This document shows, in pieces, positions 25,091 to 33,586 of a stretch of DNA of 64,000 nucleotides (within the stretch, counting starts at the first letter, position 1; every line of letters starts with the position of its first letter). Position numbers and translations under genes: made by a program. The notes beneath the pieces were generated by a model that was not told the DNA's origin, made no database searches, and was given only the letters and a program-made list of their open reading frames with translations. The stretch is taken from contig NZ_LOPW02000018.1 of the NCBI RefSeq assembly GCF_001469875.2, positions 1-64,000 of the forward strand, given 5' to 3'. The stretch comes from Haloferax marisrubri (GTDB lineage: Archaea > Halobacteriota > Halobacteria > Halobacteriales > Haloferacaceae).

Positions 25091-26332
25091 ATGAGTGAGG
25101 CCGAGTCTCTCCCGGTACAGTACAGCGACATCGAGCGCGCGCGCGAGCGACTCGAAAACGAGCGCGTCGTCAAGCGGACGCCGATAGAGCGGAGTACCTC
25201 GCTCGGCGACCTCGTCGGCGCGGACGTCTACCTGAAGATGGAACACCTCCAGTGGACGGGGTCGTTCAAGACGCGGGGCGCGTACAACAAGATTCGACAG
25301 GATACCGACCGCGGAATCGACGAGTTCGTGGCCGCGAGCGCCGGCAACCACGCGCAGGGCGTCGCGCTCGCGGCGACCGAGTGCGGGGCCGACTCCACGG
25401 TCGTGATGCCGGAGAACGCCCCGCAGACGAAAATCGACGCGACGCGCGACTACGGCGCTTCGGTCGAACTCGTCGGCGAGGACTTCCAGGAGACGATGGC
25501 GTACGCTCAGTCGCTCGCCGAGGGGTCGGACGCCGAGTTCGTCCACGCGTACGACGACTGCGACATCGTCGCCGGGCAGGGAACGCTCGGCGTCGAGATG
25601 TACCACGACCTCCCCGAGATGGACACGGTGGTCGTCCCCATCGGCGGCGGCGGTCTCATCTCAGGTATCGCCACCGCCATCAAGCACCACGACCCCGACA
25701 TTCGCGTCGTCGGCGTGCAGGCCGAGGGCGCGGAGACGGTCCACGAGAGCCTCGACAAAGGCGTCCCCGTGACGCTCGACGACACGAACACCATCGCCGA
25801 CGGCATCGCCACCGGCGGCATCTCCGAGTTGACGCTTCGAACCATCGAGGAACACGTCGACGAGGTCGTCACGGTCTCAGACGGGGAAATCGCGGAGGCA
25901 ATCCTCCTCTTGCTCGAACGCGCCAAGCAGGTCGTCGAGGGCGCCGGTGCCGCCTCCGTCGCCGCCATACTGAGCGACGACCTCGACGTCGAGGGCGAGA
26001 CCGTCATGCCGCTTCTCTGCGGGGGAAATCTGGATATGACGATGCTCCAGACGGTGCTCGTCCACGCGCTGACCAGCCGTCGCCAGACGCTCCGTCTCCG
26101 GGTTCGAATCCGGGACGAACCCGGCGAGATGGCGCGGCTCTCCCGGCTCATCGCCGACCGCGACGCGAACATTCACGACGTTCGCCACGTCCGCGCCGTC
26201 GACGCCCTCGACGTCGGCGAGGCACACCTCCTGTTCCGCATCGAAACGAAAGGGGCCGAACACGCGGCGGCCGTCGTGGACACGATAGAAGACGCGGGTT
26301 ACGCGGTTGACGACGTTTCGGCCCGGCGATAG
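25091..26332 (+). CDS. Threonine/serine ammonia-lyase with ACT domain
   Basis: This 413-residue PLP enzyme deaminates threonine to 2-oxobutyrate or serine to pyruvate. The PLP lysine is K60 in WTGSFKTRGAYNK; SAGNHAQGVALAA binds substrate carboxylate, and PIGGGGLISGIATA is the phosphate-binding glycine loop. A C-terminal ACT domain (about residues 330-410, LRVRIRDEPGEMARLSRL) matches catabolic TdcB-like archaeal/bacterial enzymes, shorter than biosynthetic IlvA with two ACT-like domains. Diverging from glyA, it would convert GlyA-made serine to pyruvate. Biosynthetic isoleucine use is the alternative. Chosen ATG at 25091 follows a GC-rich leader. Confidence 0.9.
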   Translation: MSEAESLPVQYSDIERARERLENERVVKRTPIERSTSLGDLVGADVYLKMEHLQWTGSFKTRGAYNKIRQDTDRGIDEFVAASAGNHAQGVALAATECGADSTVVMPENAPQTKIDATRDYGASVELVGEDFQETMAYAQSLAEGSDAEFVHAYDDCDIVAGQGTLGVEMYHDLPEMDTVVVPIGGGGLISGIATAIKHHDPDIRVVGVQAEGAETVHESLDKGVPVTLDDTNTIADGIATGGISELTLRTIEEHVDEVVTVSDGEIAEAILLLLERAKQVVEGAGAASVAAILSDDLDVEGETVMPLLCGGNLDMTMLQTVLVHALTSRRQTLRLRVRIRDEPGEMARLSRLIADRDANIHDVRHVRAVDALDVGEAHLLFRIETKGAEHAAAVVDTIEDAGYAVDDVSARR

Positions 26333-26494
26333 CCTCGCGTCGGCCATCGGGCTCGGTCTCGGTCTCTTTCCGCCGCTTGCCTACAAAAATAATATTTTTG
26401 ACACGTTGTGTGAGTCCGGACGGAACACACCTTGAACGACGGGCGTACCGACGCCCTCCCCACGAACCGAGTCATCCACCGGACGACGCGCCCG

Positions 26495-27379
26495 CTACGT
26501 CTCTCCGGCCGATTGCCTGATGCGCGCCACGACGTCCTCTCGACTCACGTCCGGGTCGTCGTCGGTCGTGAGTCGGCCCATCACGAATTCGAGCAGGTCG
26601 AGGTCTTGGAGCAGGTCGAGCGCGTCCATGCGTTCGAGGTCGAGCGCCTTGCCGAACTCGTAGACGGTCTTGGCGTCGTTGGCGGCGTCGGCGAGTTGGC
26701 CGATTGTGACGGACTCGGGGAGGCCGATGCCGTCGGCGAGCGCCTCGGGAGACCCGTCGCCGTCCGTCGCGGGCGTCGGTGGTCGCTCGACGCCCGTCGG
26801 TTCGCCGGCGAGCGACGTTTCGTACGACGAGGGCTCGTGGACGCCCTGGTCGATCATGTACCTGCGGACCGTCTCGTCCGTCACGTCCATCTCGAAGGCG
26901 TCGGCCATCCGCTCGAACGTGTCGTACCGCGCGTACACGGCTTCGAGGTACGTCGTGTCTTCGAACGCCGGCACGTTCGGATTCCGAACGGCTTCGGGTA
27001 GTTCGGTATCTGCATCGGCATCGTCGTCGGCTGTCTCGGTTGAACTCGTCGTCGGCGCATCGGTCGCGACCGTGACGACGATCGCCGGGTCGCCGTCGAG
27101 CGAGACGTCCGCGGCGTCGACGGCGACGTGCTCGTGGTCGCTCGGCAGGACGTCGTCGACGCCGAGCGTGAGGCCAATCGACCCGTCGGATTCGAGCGAA
27201 GCCCCGTGGATTCGAACGGGCGCGTCGCCGTCGGCGTCCGACGAGAGCGCGAACTCGACGTCTGCGGACGCGCCCGAGTCCGTAACCGCCACGGACGACT
27301 CGCGGACGCTCGCGGCGTCCGTCCGCTCGCACTCTTCGAGGAATTTGCCCAGTCGCCGAAGCGATGTGCCCACACTCAT
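26495..27379 (-). CDS. Acidic haloarchaeal protein with HTH-like segment, function unknown
   Basis: This 294-residue acidic protein has an N-terminal beta-rich part (residues 25-110), a disordered Asp/Thr/Ala linker (about 112-128), then YLEAVYARYDTFERMADAFEMDVTDETVRRYMIDQGVHEP. That stretch looks like a helix-turn-helix of the kind that reads YxxxxT..MA..F.V...TVR.YM. A final helical part ends in SREDVVARIRQSAG. It has no membrane segment. It starts at 27379, 242 bp from the divergently transcribed Bat-type regulator. I do not recognise a named family; a DNA-binding or adaptor role is inferred from the HTH-like stretch. Confidence 0.7.
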   Translation of the reverse strand: MSVGTSLRRLGKFLEECERTDAASVRESSVAVTDSGASADVEFALSSDADGDAPVRIHGASLESDGSIGLTLGVDDVLPSDHEHVAVDAADVSLDGDPAIVVTVATDAPTTSSTETADDDADADTELPEAVRNPNVPAFEDTTYLEAVYARYDTFERMADAFEMDVTDETVRRYMIDQGVHEPSSYETSLAGEPTGVERPPTPATDGDGSPEALADGIGLPESVTIGQLADAANDAKTVYEFGKALDLERMDALDLLQDLDLLEFVMGRLTTDDDPDVSREDVVARIRQSAGET

Positions 27380-27621
27380 TGTCCGTCTCGACGGACGCGC
27401 CGGGCCCCCCTGAAAAGCGGTGTGGAATACTGAGTCAGTTTATATAGCCCCACAGAATATGCGGCGAAAACTATAAACAAGGATCTGATGTTCAAACTAC
27501 TATATCGTGCCCATGAGACACGCTTCTGTCGCGAACGTCGAAACAACTTCGCGAAATTCAATCGAACCGGCAGTCTGGTTCTCCCGGTGTCGAATCTCTT
27601 TATCTACGAGGTGATGATACG

Positions 27622-28272
27622 ATGAGTCTGATAACCGTTGCCGACATCGCGCACGACGACCTCGCGCTGACGCCGACGATTCAGTCGGAGGCCGCGAGCG
27701 AGATAGACGTCATCTCTCAATCCGCAACTGACCCCGAGACCGGCCTGTTTTTCTTCGTCGTGAAGGGCGCGGACGTCTCGGCGTTCGAAGCGGCGTTAGA
27801 GGTTGACCACACGGTCAGCGACTGGCAGCTCGTCTCCGAGCGGGAGGAGTCGGCGGTGTATCGCATCGGACACACGTCGGACACGATTCTCCTCTCGCCT
27901 ATCATCACGGAACTCGGCGGGCTCATGCTCGACGCGTGCAGCAACGACACGGCGGGCTGGCGGGTCCGGCTCCAGCTCTCGGACCGCGAGGCGCTCTCGG
28001 AGCTGTGGGAGTACTGCGAGTCGAACGGCATCACCTTCGAGCTGAACCGGATGTTCCGACAGGACGGCTGGATGAACGGCGAGCCGAGCAAACTGACCGA
28101 CGCCCAGCGCGACGCGCTCGTCGCCGCCTACGAACACGGCTACTTCGAGGAGCCCCGAGAGGCGGCGCTAGACGACCTCTCGGAGGTACTCGACATCTCG
28201 CCGACGGCCGTCAGCGGACGCATCAGGCGGGGGACCGCGGAGCTGGTCGAGTCGATTCTCCTCGACGAGTGA
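27622..28272 (+). CDS. Bat-type HTH-10 transcriptional regulator
   Basis: This 216-residue protein has an N-terminal sensor-like alpha/beta region (residues 1-150) without a named domain. A C-terminal HTH of the bacterio-opsin-activator type reads KLTDAQRDALVAAYEHGYFEEPREAALDDLSEVLDISPTAVSGRIRRG over residues about 155-205. Proteins with this HTH regulate adjacent metabolic genes in haloarchaea. It precedes the zinc-finger/Rieske genes (opposite strand) and lies in the middle of the betaine-related cluster, so it is the best local candidate to regulate them. The N terminus probably binds a small effector. A second Bat-type gene at 39.4 kb has a similar HTH but a different N terminus. Confidence 0.9.
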   Translation: MSLITVADIAHDDLALTPTIQSEAASEIDVISQSATDPETGLFFFVVKGADVSAFEAALEVDHTVSDWQLVSEREESAVYRIGHTSDTILLSPIITELGGLMLDACSNDTAGWRVRLQLSDREALSELWEYCESNGITFELNRMFRQDGWMNGEPSKLTDAQRDALVAAYEHGYFEEPREAALDDLSEVLDISPTAVSGRIRRGTAELVESILLDE

Positions 28273-28304
28273 CGGGGTGACGCCCCGCAGAAAAGGTGTG
28301 GGCG

Positions 28305-28679
28305 TCAGACCACGAGGACGTAGTCGTCCCGCGGTTCGTATATTTCGCCGCTCATCCGCAGGTCGCGGACGGCGTCGAGCGTTTCGCCGATGGCGACGCC
28401 GTTGTCTGCGAGCGCCGCGGCGAGTCGCCCGAGTTCGACGCCGTCGGGGTGGGTCTCACCGAGTTCGGTGAGCGCCGTTTTCACGTCGCTGCTCTCGGCC
28501 TCGACGTCGAACGCGACGCGCTCCCACTCGACGTCGTGGCCGGTGACGTTCGCGTGTCGCCGGTACAGTTCGACGGCGTCGTTCGGCTCCGTGACGGAGA
28601 CGTGGAGGTCGCACGCCGGGCAGGTGACGACGCCGGCGCGTGGTTTTTCGGCTAGTTTGGCATCCTCGTCGTCAGGCAT
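28305..28679 (-). CDS. Small zinc-finger protein overlapping the Rieske gene
   Basis: This 124-residue protein carries VVTCPACDLHV and, about 17 residues later, RRHANVTGHDVEW. That gives two Cys (CPAC) and two His in a C-X2-C...H-X5-H arrangement suited to one zinc ion. The C-terminal part (about residues 65-124) is helical and ends with a hairpin-like EIYEPRDDYVLVV, similar to a winged helix. Its ATG overlaps the end of the Rieske oxygenase gene by 8 bp, so the two are almost certainly translated together. It may be a DNA-binding regulator or an iron/electron-transfer accessory for the oxygenase. No named family is recognised. Confidence 0.75.
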   Translation of the reverse strand: MPDDEDAKLAEKPRAGVVTCPACDLHVSVTEPNDAVELYRRHANVTGHDVEWERVAFDVEAESSDVKTALTELGETHPDGVELGRLAAALADNGVAIGETLDAVRDLRMSGEIYEPRDDYVLVV

Positions 28680-29814
28680 TGTAAGCGTCCTGTGCGAGGC
28701 GGTGCAGTTTGTGGACGGTGTGTTCGTTCGGACCGAGCTGTGCCTGCCCGAGCGCGCCAGACGTGAGTCCCTCGTACTGCCGTTCGACGAGTTCGAAGTC
28801 CTCCTCTTGGAGCTGTCGGCTCGTCTGGACGAACTTCTCTTCTTCTTCCGACAGGTCGGAGTCGCGGAAGTAGTAGTCCGCGATGAGTTGGAAGCGCCCC
28901 TCGTCGATGGGGTCGATGATGTACGTGCCGTAGCCGTCGGCGGTGCCGTACATGTTGACCGTGAAGTTCGGCCAGAAGTAGTAGAACTTGGCCTCGTGTT
29001 CGGGGTGGATGCGCATCTCGTCGTCGACGTCCTCTTTGTGCTTGTAGTGAAGCACCCAGTGGTAGTCGTTGACTTCGAGTTCGGACTCCATGAGTTCGAG
29101 CCCCTGCACCCAGTCTTGGTGGTTCGCCTGACAGTGGTCGCACTCGGAGTAGTTCCCGCTGAACGTCTTCCAGTTGCACTCGACTTCGGAGACGTAGCGC
29201 CGGGCGTGTTCGTACTCGCCGAGCGGCAGGTCCTCGAGTTCCGTCTTCATCGACCCGGCCTGTTCGGCCAGCGAGAGGCTCGGTTCGTCCTCGAAGTTGA
29301 CGAACACGAGCGGCCCGATGGCGTCCGTGTTGACCTCCATGAGCCCGTTTTCTTCGGGGTCGAGTTCGCTGACGGCGTCGTCGTCGAGGTCCGGGTTCAG
29401 GCTCGCCTCCTCGAAGCTCTTGGGGGTGCTCTGGAGCGACCCGTCGAGTTCGTACGCCCAGAGGTGGTACGGGCAGGTGATTCGATTGAGGGTTCCGGTG
29501 TCGGTCATCGGCGTGTCGTCGAGCATCTTCGACCCGCGGTGGGCACAGACGTTGTAGAACGCCCGCACGTCGCCCTCGCCGTCGCGGGTGACGATTATCT
29601 GCTTGTCACCGATGGTTCGCGTGAAGTAGTCGCCGGCGTCCGGGATGTGGGTCTCGTGGCCCGCGTAGACCCAGTACTGACCGAACACTTTCTCCTTTTC
29701 CATCTCGTGGACCTCCGGGTCGGTGAAGTACCTCGCCGGCAACGCGTTCGTTTCCGCGGTGATGTCGGCACTTACCGCACCGATCTCGTCACGATTGTTG
29801 TTCCACCGTGTCAT
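28672..29814 (-). CDS. Rieske mono-oxygenase, candidate glycine betaine demethylase
   Basis: This 380-residue protein is a ring-hydroxylating-oxygenase-type alpha subunit. The [2Fe-2S] Rieske centre is C90-x-H92 (YNVCAHRGSKM) and C114-x2-H117 (TCPYHLWAYELDG). The mononuclear iron site is in SGNYSECDHCQANHQDW with H227 and H232, and a later Asp in EEDFELVERQ. This NxxECxHC form occurs in GbcA (betaine), CntA (carnitine) and stachydrine demethylases. Flanking sarcosine oxidase, dimethylglycine dehydrogenase and BCCT genes point to betaine N-demethylation to dimethylglycine and formaldehyde. The reductase partner (GbcB type) is not in the window. The ATG at 29814 gives the natural N terminus; carnitine or proline betaine remain possible substrates. 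Confidence 0.88.
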   Translation of the reverse strand: MTRWNNNRDEIGAVSADITAETNALPARYFTDPEVHEMEKEKVFGQYWVYAGHETHIPDAGDYFTRTIGDKQIIVTRDGEGDVRAFYNVCAHRGSKMLDDTPMTDTGTLNRITCPYHLWAYELDGSLQSTPKSFEEASLNPDLDDDAVSELDPEENGLMEVNTDAIGPLVFVNFEDEPSLSLAEQAGSMKTELEDLPLGEYEHARRYVSEVECNWKTFSGNYSECDHCQANHQDWVQGLELMESELEVNDYHWVLHYKHKEDVDDEMRIHPEHEAKFYYFWPNFTVNMYGTADGYGTYIIDPIDEGRFQLIADYYFRDSDLSEEEEKFVQTSRQLQEEDFELVERQYEGLTSGALGQAQLGPNEHTVHKLHRLAQDAYNA

Positions 29815-30011
29815 GGGAGGAAGAAACACACATCTGTGGAAAAGGATTCGTCGGGAATAGTTGACCCGTATAAGTGGTGGTGGATATCCGAGAGCGGTCG
29901 CCGTTCGGCCGCCAGCGTCGCTCTCGGCGGGCCGGGCGTCGCTCCCTTGAAAAAGGGGCTCCGTGATACAGGTCAAGAGTGAAGGGGGGATGTTCCGAAG
30001 CGTCGGACACA

Positions 30012-31154
30012 ATGAGTGTCCGCGACGACCGATACGACGTCGCCGTCGTCGGGGTCGGCGGGATGGGAAGCGCGACCGCGTACCACCTCGCCGACCGCGG
30101 CCTCGACGTCGTCGGTCTCGAACGCTACGACATCCCTCACTCGCAGGGATCGTCTCACGGCATCACCCGCATCATCCGCCGCGCGTACTACGAACACCCC
30201 TCGTACGTCCCGCTCATCGAGCGGGCGTACGACCTCTGGGACGACCTCGCCGAGGAGACCGGCCGCAAGGTCATCCATCGAACCGGCTCCATCGACGCCG
30301 GACCGGAGGACAACGACGTGTTCGCCGGCTCGAAACGCTCCTGTGAGGAACACGACATCCCGCACGAGGTGCTGACCGGGGCGGAGGTCAACGAGCGGTT
30401 CCCCGGCTACGAACTCCCCGAGGAGTACCGCGCGGTCTATCAGGAAGACGGCGGGTTCATCGTCCCCGAGCAGGCGATTATCGCGCACACCGAGGCGGCG
30501 CAGGCCCGGGGTGCCGAGATTCGCGCCCGCGAACGGGTCGAAGACTGGGCGGAGACGAACGACGGCGGGGTGCGCGTCCGCACCGACCGCGGCGTGTACG
30601 TCGCGGACGCGCTCGTGCTCGCCGCGGGCGCGTGGAACTACAAACTCGCCGACGCGCTCGATGGGCTCGCAATCCCCGAGCGACAGGCGCTCGCGTGGTT
30701 CCAGCCCGAGTCGCCGGCGACGTTCGCGCCCGAGGAGTTCCCCGTCTGGAACCTCAGCGTCCCCGAGGGCCGGTTCTACGGGTTCCCGGTCCACGACGTG
30801 CCGGGGTTCAAACTCGGCAAGTACCACCACCGCGACGAGGAGGTCGACCCCGACGACTTCGACCGCGAGCCGAACCGCGCCGACGAGGCGATACTCCGGG
30901 ACGTCACGGAGAAGTACTTCCCGGAGGCCGCGGGGCCGACGATGTCGCTCGCGACGTGCATGTTCACGAACTCGCCGGACGAGCACTTCATCCTCGACAC
31001 GCTGCCGGACCACCCGCAGGTCGCCGTGGGAGCCGGCTTTTCGGGACACGGCTTCAAGTTCGCCAGCGTCATCGGCGAAATCCTCGCCGACCTTGTCGTC
31101 GAAGGCGAGAGCGACCTGCCGCTCGACATGTTCTCGCTCGACCGGTTCGAGTGA
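30012..31154 (+). CDS. soxA: Monomeric sarcosine oxidase-like flavoprotein
   Basis: This 380-residue FAD enzyme closely follows monomeric sarcosine oxidase. It has the dinucleotide-binding VVGVGGMGSATAYHLADRG (residues 12-30), QGSSHGITRIIRRAYYE, and GFKLGKYHHRDEEVDPD with a Lys at the position of the oxygen-activating lysine. LATCMFTNSPDEHFILDTLP follows, with C316 at the covalent FAD cysteine site, and GFSGHGFKF closes the active site. It would oxidise sarcosine to glycine plus formaldehyde and hydrogen peroxide. It diverges from the Rieske gene with 197 bp between. The close match in active-site motifs makes N-methyl amino acid oxidation likely; other N-methyl substrates (pipecolate, N-methyltryptophan) are the alternative. 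Confidence 0.93.
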   Translation: MSVRDDRYDVAVVGVGGMGSATAYHLADRGLDVVGLERYDIPHSQGSSHGITRIIRRAYYEHPSYVPLIERAYDLWDDLAEETGRKVIHRTGSIDAGPEDNDVFAGSKRSCEEHDIPHEVLTGAEVNERFPGYELPEEYRAVYQEDGGFIVPEQAIIAHTEAAQARGAEIRARERVEDWAETNDGGVRVRTDRGVYVADALVLAAGAWNYKLADALDGLAIPERQALAWFQPESPATFAPEEFPVWNLSVPEGRFYGFPVHDVPGFKLGKYHHRDEEVDPDDFDREPNRADEAILRDVTEKYFPEAAGPTMSLATCMFTNSPDEHFILDTLPDHPQVAVGAGFSGHGFKFASVIGEILADLVVEGESDLPLDMFSLDRFE

Positions 31155-31443
31155 CGACGGGCGGCCGAGCTTGCCGCTCGTCAACCGATTCGGCGATATA
31201 ACTTTCGTAACTTTTCTTCATTTGCGTATAAATGCCACTATTATCGAAGCCGACTTGTTATGATGTGTAATACCGATGGGATGGTTGAATCGTGAGGGGT
31301 GTGGTCTCGTGTCATGGTCAGAGCGGACGCGTCGAAGCCGATGCGGACCGTCTCTCGACGGTGACAGCGGGTGGCCCCAAAGCGGGGAAACGATATGAAC
31401 GAACACGAACTCAGGCGGCGGTTATCAACGGAGGCTGTATCGA

Positions 31444-33198
31444 ATGACGAATAGCAACGATTCGTCCGACCGGTCGACGAACGACTTGCAGGCGGACGTA
31501 TTCTACCCCGAGACGGAGCGCGAACCCGGCGACGGAAACATCCAGCGGTGGGGGCTCGATATCCATCCCGTCGTCTTCCCGGCCGCGCTCTTGGTCATCG
31601 GCGTCTTCGTCGCGGCGACGCTCATTCTCGGCGAGCAGGCGGCGAGCGTCTACTCGGCCGTCAGGGGCTTTTTCGAGGGTAACTTCGGGTGGTTCTTCCT
31701 CCTGTCGGTGAACCTCTTTATTGTGGTCTTGGGGTACTTCGCGCTGAGTAAGTACGGAAAGATAACGCTCGGCGGTGTCGAGGCCGAAAAGGAGTTCAGC
31801 GACTTCTCGTGGATGGCGATGCTGTTCAGCGCGGGCATGGGTATCGGGCTCATGTTCTACAGCGTCTCGGAGCCGCTGTACTACTTCACCAACGTCCCCG
31901 GCTTCTTCGACGCCGAGGCCGGGTCCGGCGGTGCGGGCATCGCGGCGATGACACAGACGTTCTTCCATTGGGGATTCCACCCGTGGGCAATCTACGGTCT
32001 CGTGGGACTGGGGCTCGCGTTCTTCTCGTTCAACAGGGGGCTCCCGCTCACCTTCCGGTCGATTTTCTGGCCGCTCCTCGGCGAGCGAATCTACGGCTGG
32101 CCGGGCCACCTCATCGACCTCGTGTCGGTGTTCGCGACGCTGTTCGGCCTCGCCACGTCGCTCGGCCTCGGCGTCGCACAGATAAACACGGGCCTGTCGT
32201 ACATCCTCGGCGAGAGCATGCTCGGCGTCCTGAGCGTTCCGAACAACACGGGGATGCAGATCGGGCTCATCGCCGTGATTACTCTCATCGCCACCGCCTC
32301 CGTCGCGGCCGGCCTCGAAGACGGCATCCGGCGTCTGAGCACGCTGAACGTCTTTCTGATGTTCGTCCTGTTGGCGTTCGTGCTCGTCGCCGGCGCGACG
32401 ATGAGCATCTTCGGCGCGTGGGTGCAGGGTCTCGGGAACTACTTCAGCGACTTCCTCTCGCTGGCGTTTTTCACCGGGACGCTCGGCGACGGCGCGTCAA
32501 CCGTCAACGGCTGGACGGTGTTCTACTGGGCGTGGTGGATTGCCTGGTCACCGTTCGTCGGCATGTTCGTCGCGCGCATCTCGAAGGGGCGGACGGTCCG
32601 CGAGTTCGTCTTCGGCGTGTTCGTCCTGCCGTCGCTGTTCTCGACGGTCTGGCTCTCGGCGTTCGGCGGGAGCGCGCTGTTCAACTCGCTTCAGGGTAAC
32701 GGCGCGGTCCTCGCGACCTACGGCGAGGCCGGACAGACGGTCGCGATGTTCGCGCTCCTCGAACAGTTCCCGTTCAGCGCCGTCACGGGACTGCTCGCCG
32801 TGACGCTCGTGGTGACGTTCTTCGTCACCTCCTCCGACTCGGGGTCGCTCGTCGTCGACCACCTCACGTCGGGCGGCAAGCACAACGTGCCGCGGACCCA
32901 ACGCATCTTCTGGGCGGTCGTCGAGGGTCTCGTCGCGTCGCTTCTCCTCTACGGCGGCGGCCTCGGCGCGCTCCAGACGGCGGCCATCGCGACGGGGTTC
33001 CCGTTCGCCGTCGTCCTCGTCGTCATGTGCTACACGGTCTATCTCGGTCTCGACAAGGAGTACGAACTCCTGCAGTCCGAGGAGTTCGCCGAGCGAATCG
33101 AGAACTTGGCGGACGATGACATCGACATCGACGTCGGTCGCTCTCGGATGTCGGTCGTGACCAACGTCCAAGAGAACCCCGGCACGACGGACGACTAA
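31444..33198 (+). CDS. BCCT-family transporter, candidate glycine betaine importer
   Basis: This 584-residue protein has twelve predicted membrane segments and the betaine/choline/carnitine transporter hallmarks. The glycine-rich GMGIG (residues 131-135) in FSAGMGIGLMFYSVSEP is shared with sodium-coupled betaine transporters. The aromatic substrate box FYWAWWIAWSPFVGMF (residues 360-375) holds the tryptophans that cage trimethylammonium groups, and RISKGRTVREF follows. Acidic, disordered N and C tails face the cytoplasm. It follows sarcosine oxidase (289 bp) and precedes a tiny membrane protein and the dimethylglycine dehydrogenase, so import of betaine for catabolism is the likely role. Osmotic uptake is also possible in a halophile. 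Confidence 0.93.
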   Translation: MTNSNDSSDRSTNDLQADVFYPETEREPGDGNIQRWGLDIHPVVFPAALLVIGVFVAATLILGEQAASVYSAVRGFFEGNFGWFFLLSVNLFIVVLGYFALSKYGKITLGGVEAEKEFSDFSWMAMLFSAGMGIGLMFYSVSEPLYYFTNVPGFFDAEAGSGGAGIAAMTQTFFHWGFHPWAIYGLVGLGLAFFSFNRGLPLTFRSIFWPLLGERIYGWPGHLIDLVSVFATLFGLATSLGLGVAQINTGLSYILGESMLGVLSVPNNTGMQIGLIAVITLIATASVAAGLEDGIRRLSTLNVFLMFVLLAFVLVAGATMSIFGAWVQGLGNYFSDFLSLAFFTGTLGDGASTVNGWTVFYWAWWIAWSPFVGMFVARISKGRTVREFVFGVFVLPSLFSTVWLSAFGGSALFNSLQGNGAVLATYGEAGQTVAMFALLEQFPFSAVTGLLAVTLVVTFFVTSSDSGSLVVDHLTSGGKHNVPRTQRIFWAVVEGLVASLLLYGGGLGALQTAAIATGFPFAVVLVVMCYTVYLGLDKEYELLQSEEFAERIENLADDDIDIDVGRSRMSVVTNVQENPGTTDD

Positions 33199-33234
33199 CG
33201 ACGGGGTCACCGAACCGATGACTCGATACTATCG

Positions 33235-33393
33235 ATGAACGCGCTCGCTGTCGTTTCGGCGGCGTTCGCGGTTCTCCTTTTCGTCGTTGCGCTGTTCGCG
33301 ATGACGGTCGGTGAGCTACGGGGCGCGGGTCTCGCGTTCCTGAGCGCCAGCCTCGTCATCTACCTCAGAGAGAAGTACCTCGTCGGCGAGTGA
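33235..33393 (+). CDS. Tiny two-helix membrane protein downstream of the BCCT gene
   Basis: A 52-residue frame starts MNALAVVSAAFAVLLFVVAL and has two hydrophobic segments (residues 3-23 and 27-43) separated by TVGELRG. It ends in REKYLVGE. It begins 36 bp after the BCCT stop on the same strand, with no room for an unrelated promoter, so co-transcription is likely. It may be an accessory of the transporter, or an independent membrane microprotein. It is too short for confident family assignment. Confidence 0.6.
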   Translation: MNALAVVSAAFAVLLFVVALFAMTVGELRGAGLAFLSASLVIYLREKYLVGE

Positions 33394-33586
33394 CGCTCGT
33401 CGGAGAACGCGCCCCGTTGGCGAGTGACGCTCGCTGACGAACACTATTCGTTGGCGAACAATTCTCGCCGGTGAACGTTCCTCGTCCCGTGCCGAGACCC
33501 GGCTCTCGTCACCCCCCGGTACGTATACACCTCAGATAGTGGACCCGGAGAGATATCCGGGGGCCGCGGTCACTACTGTTTGGTAT

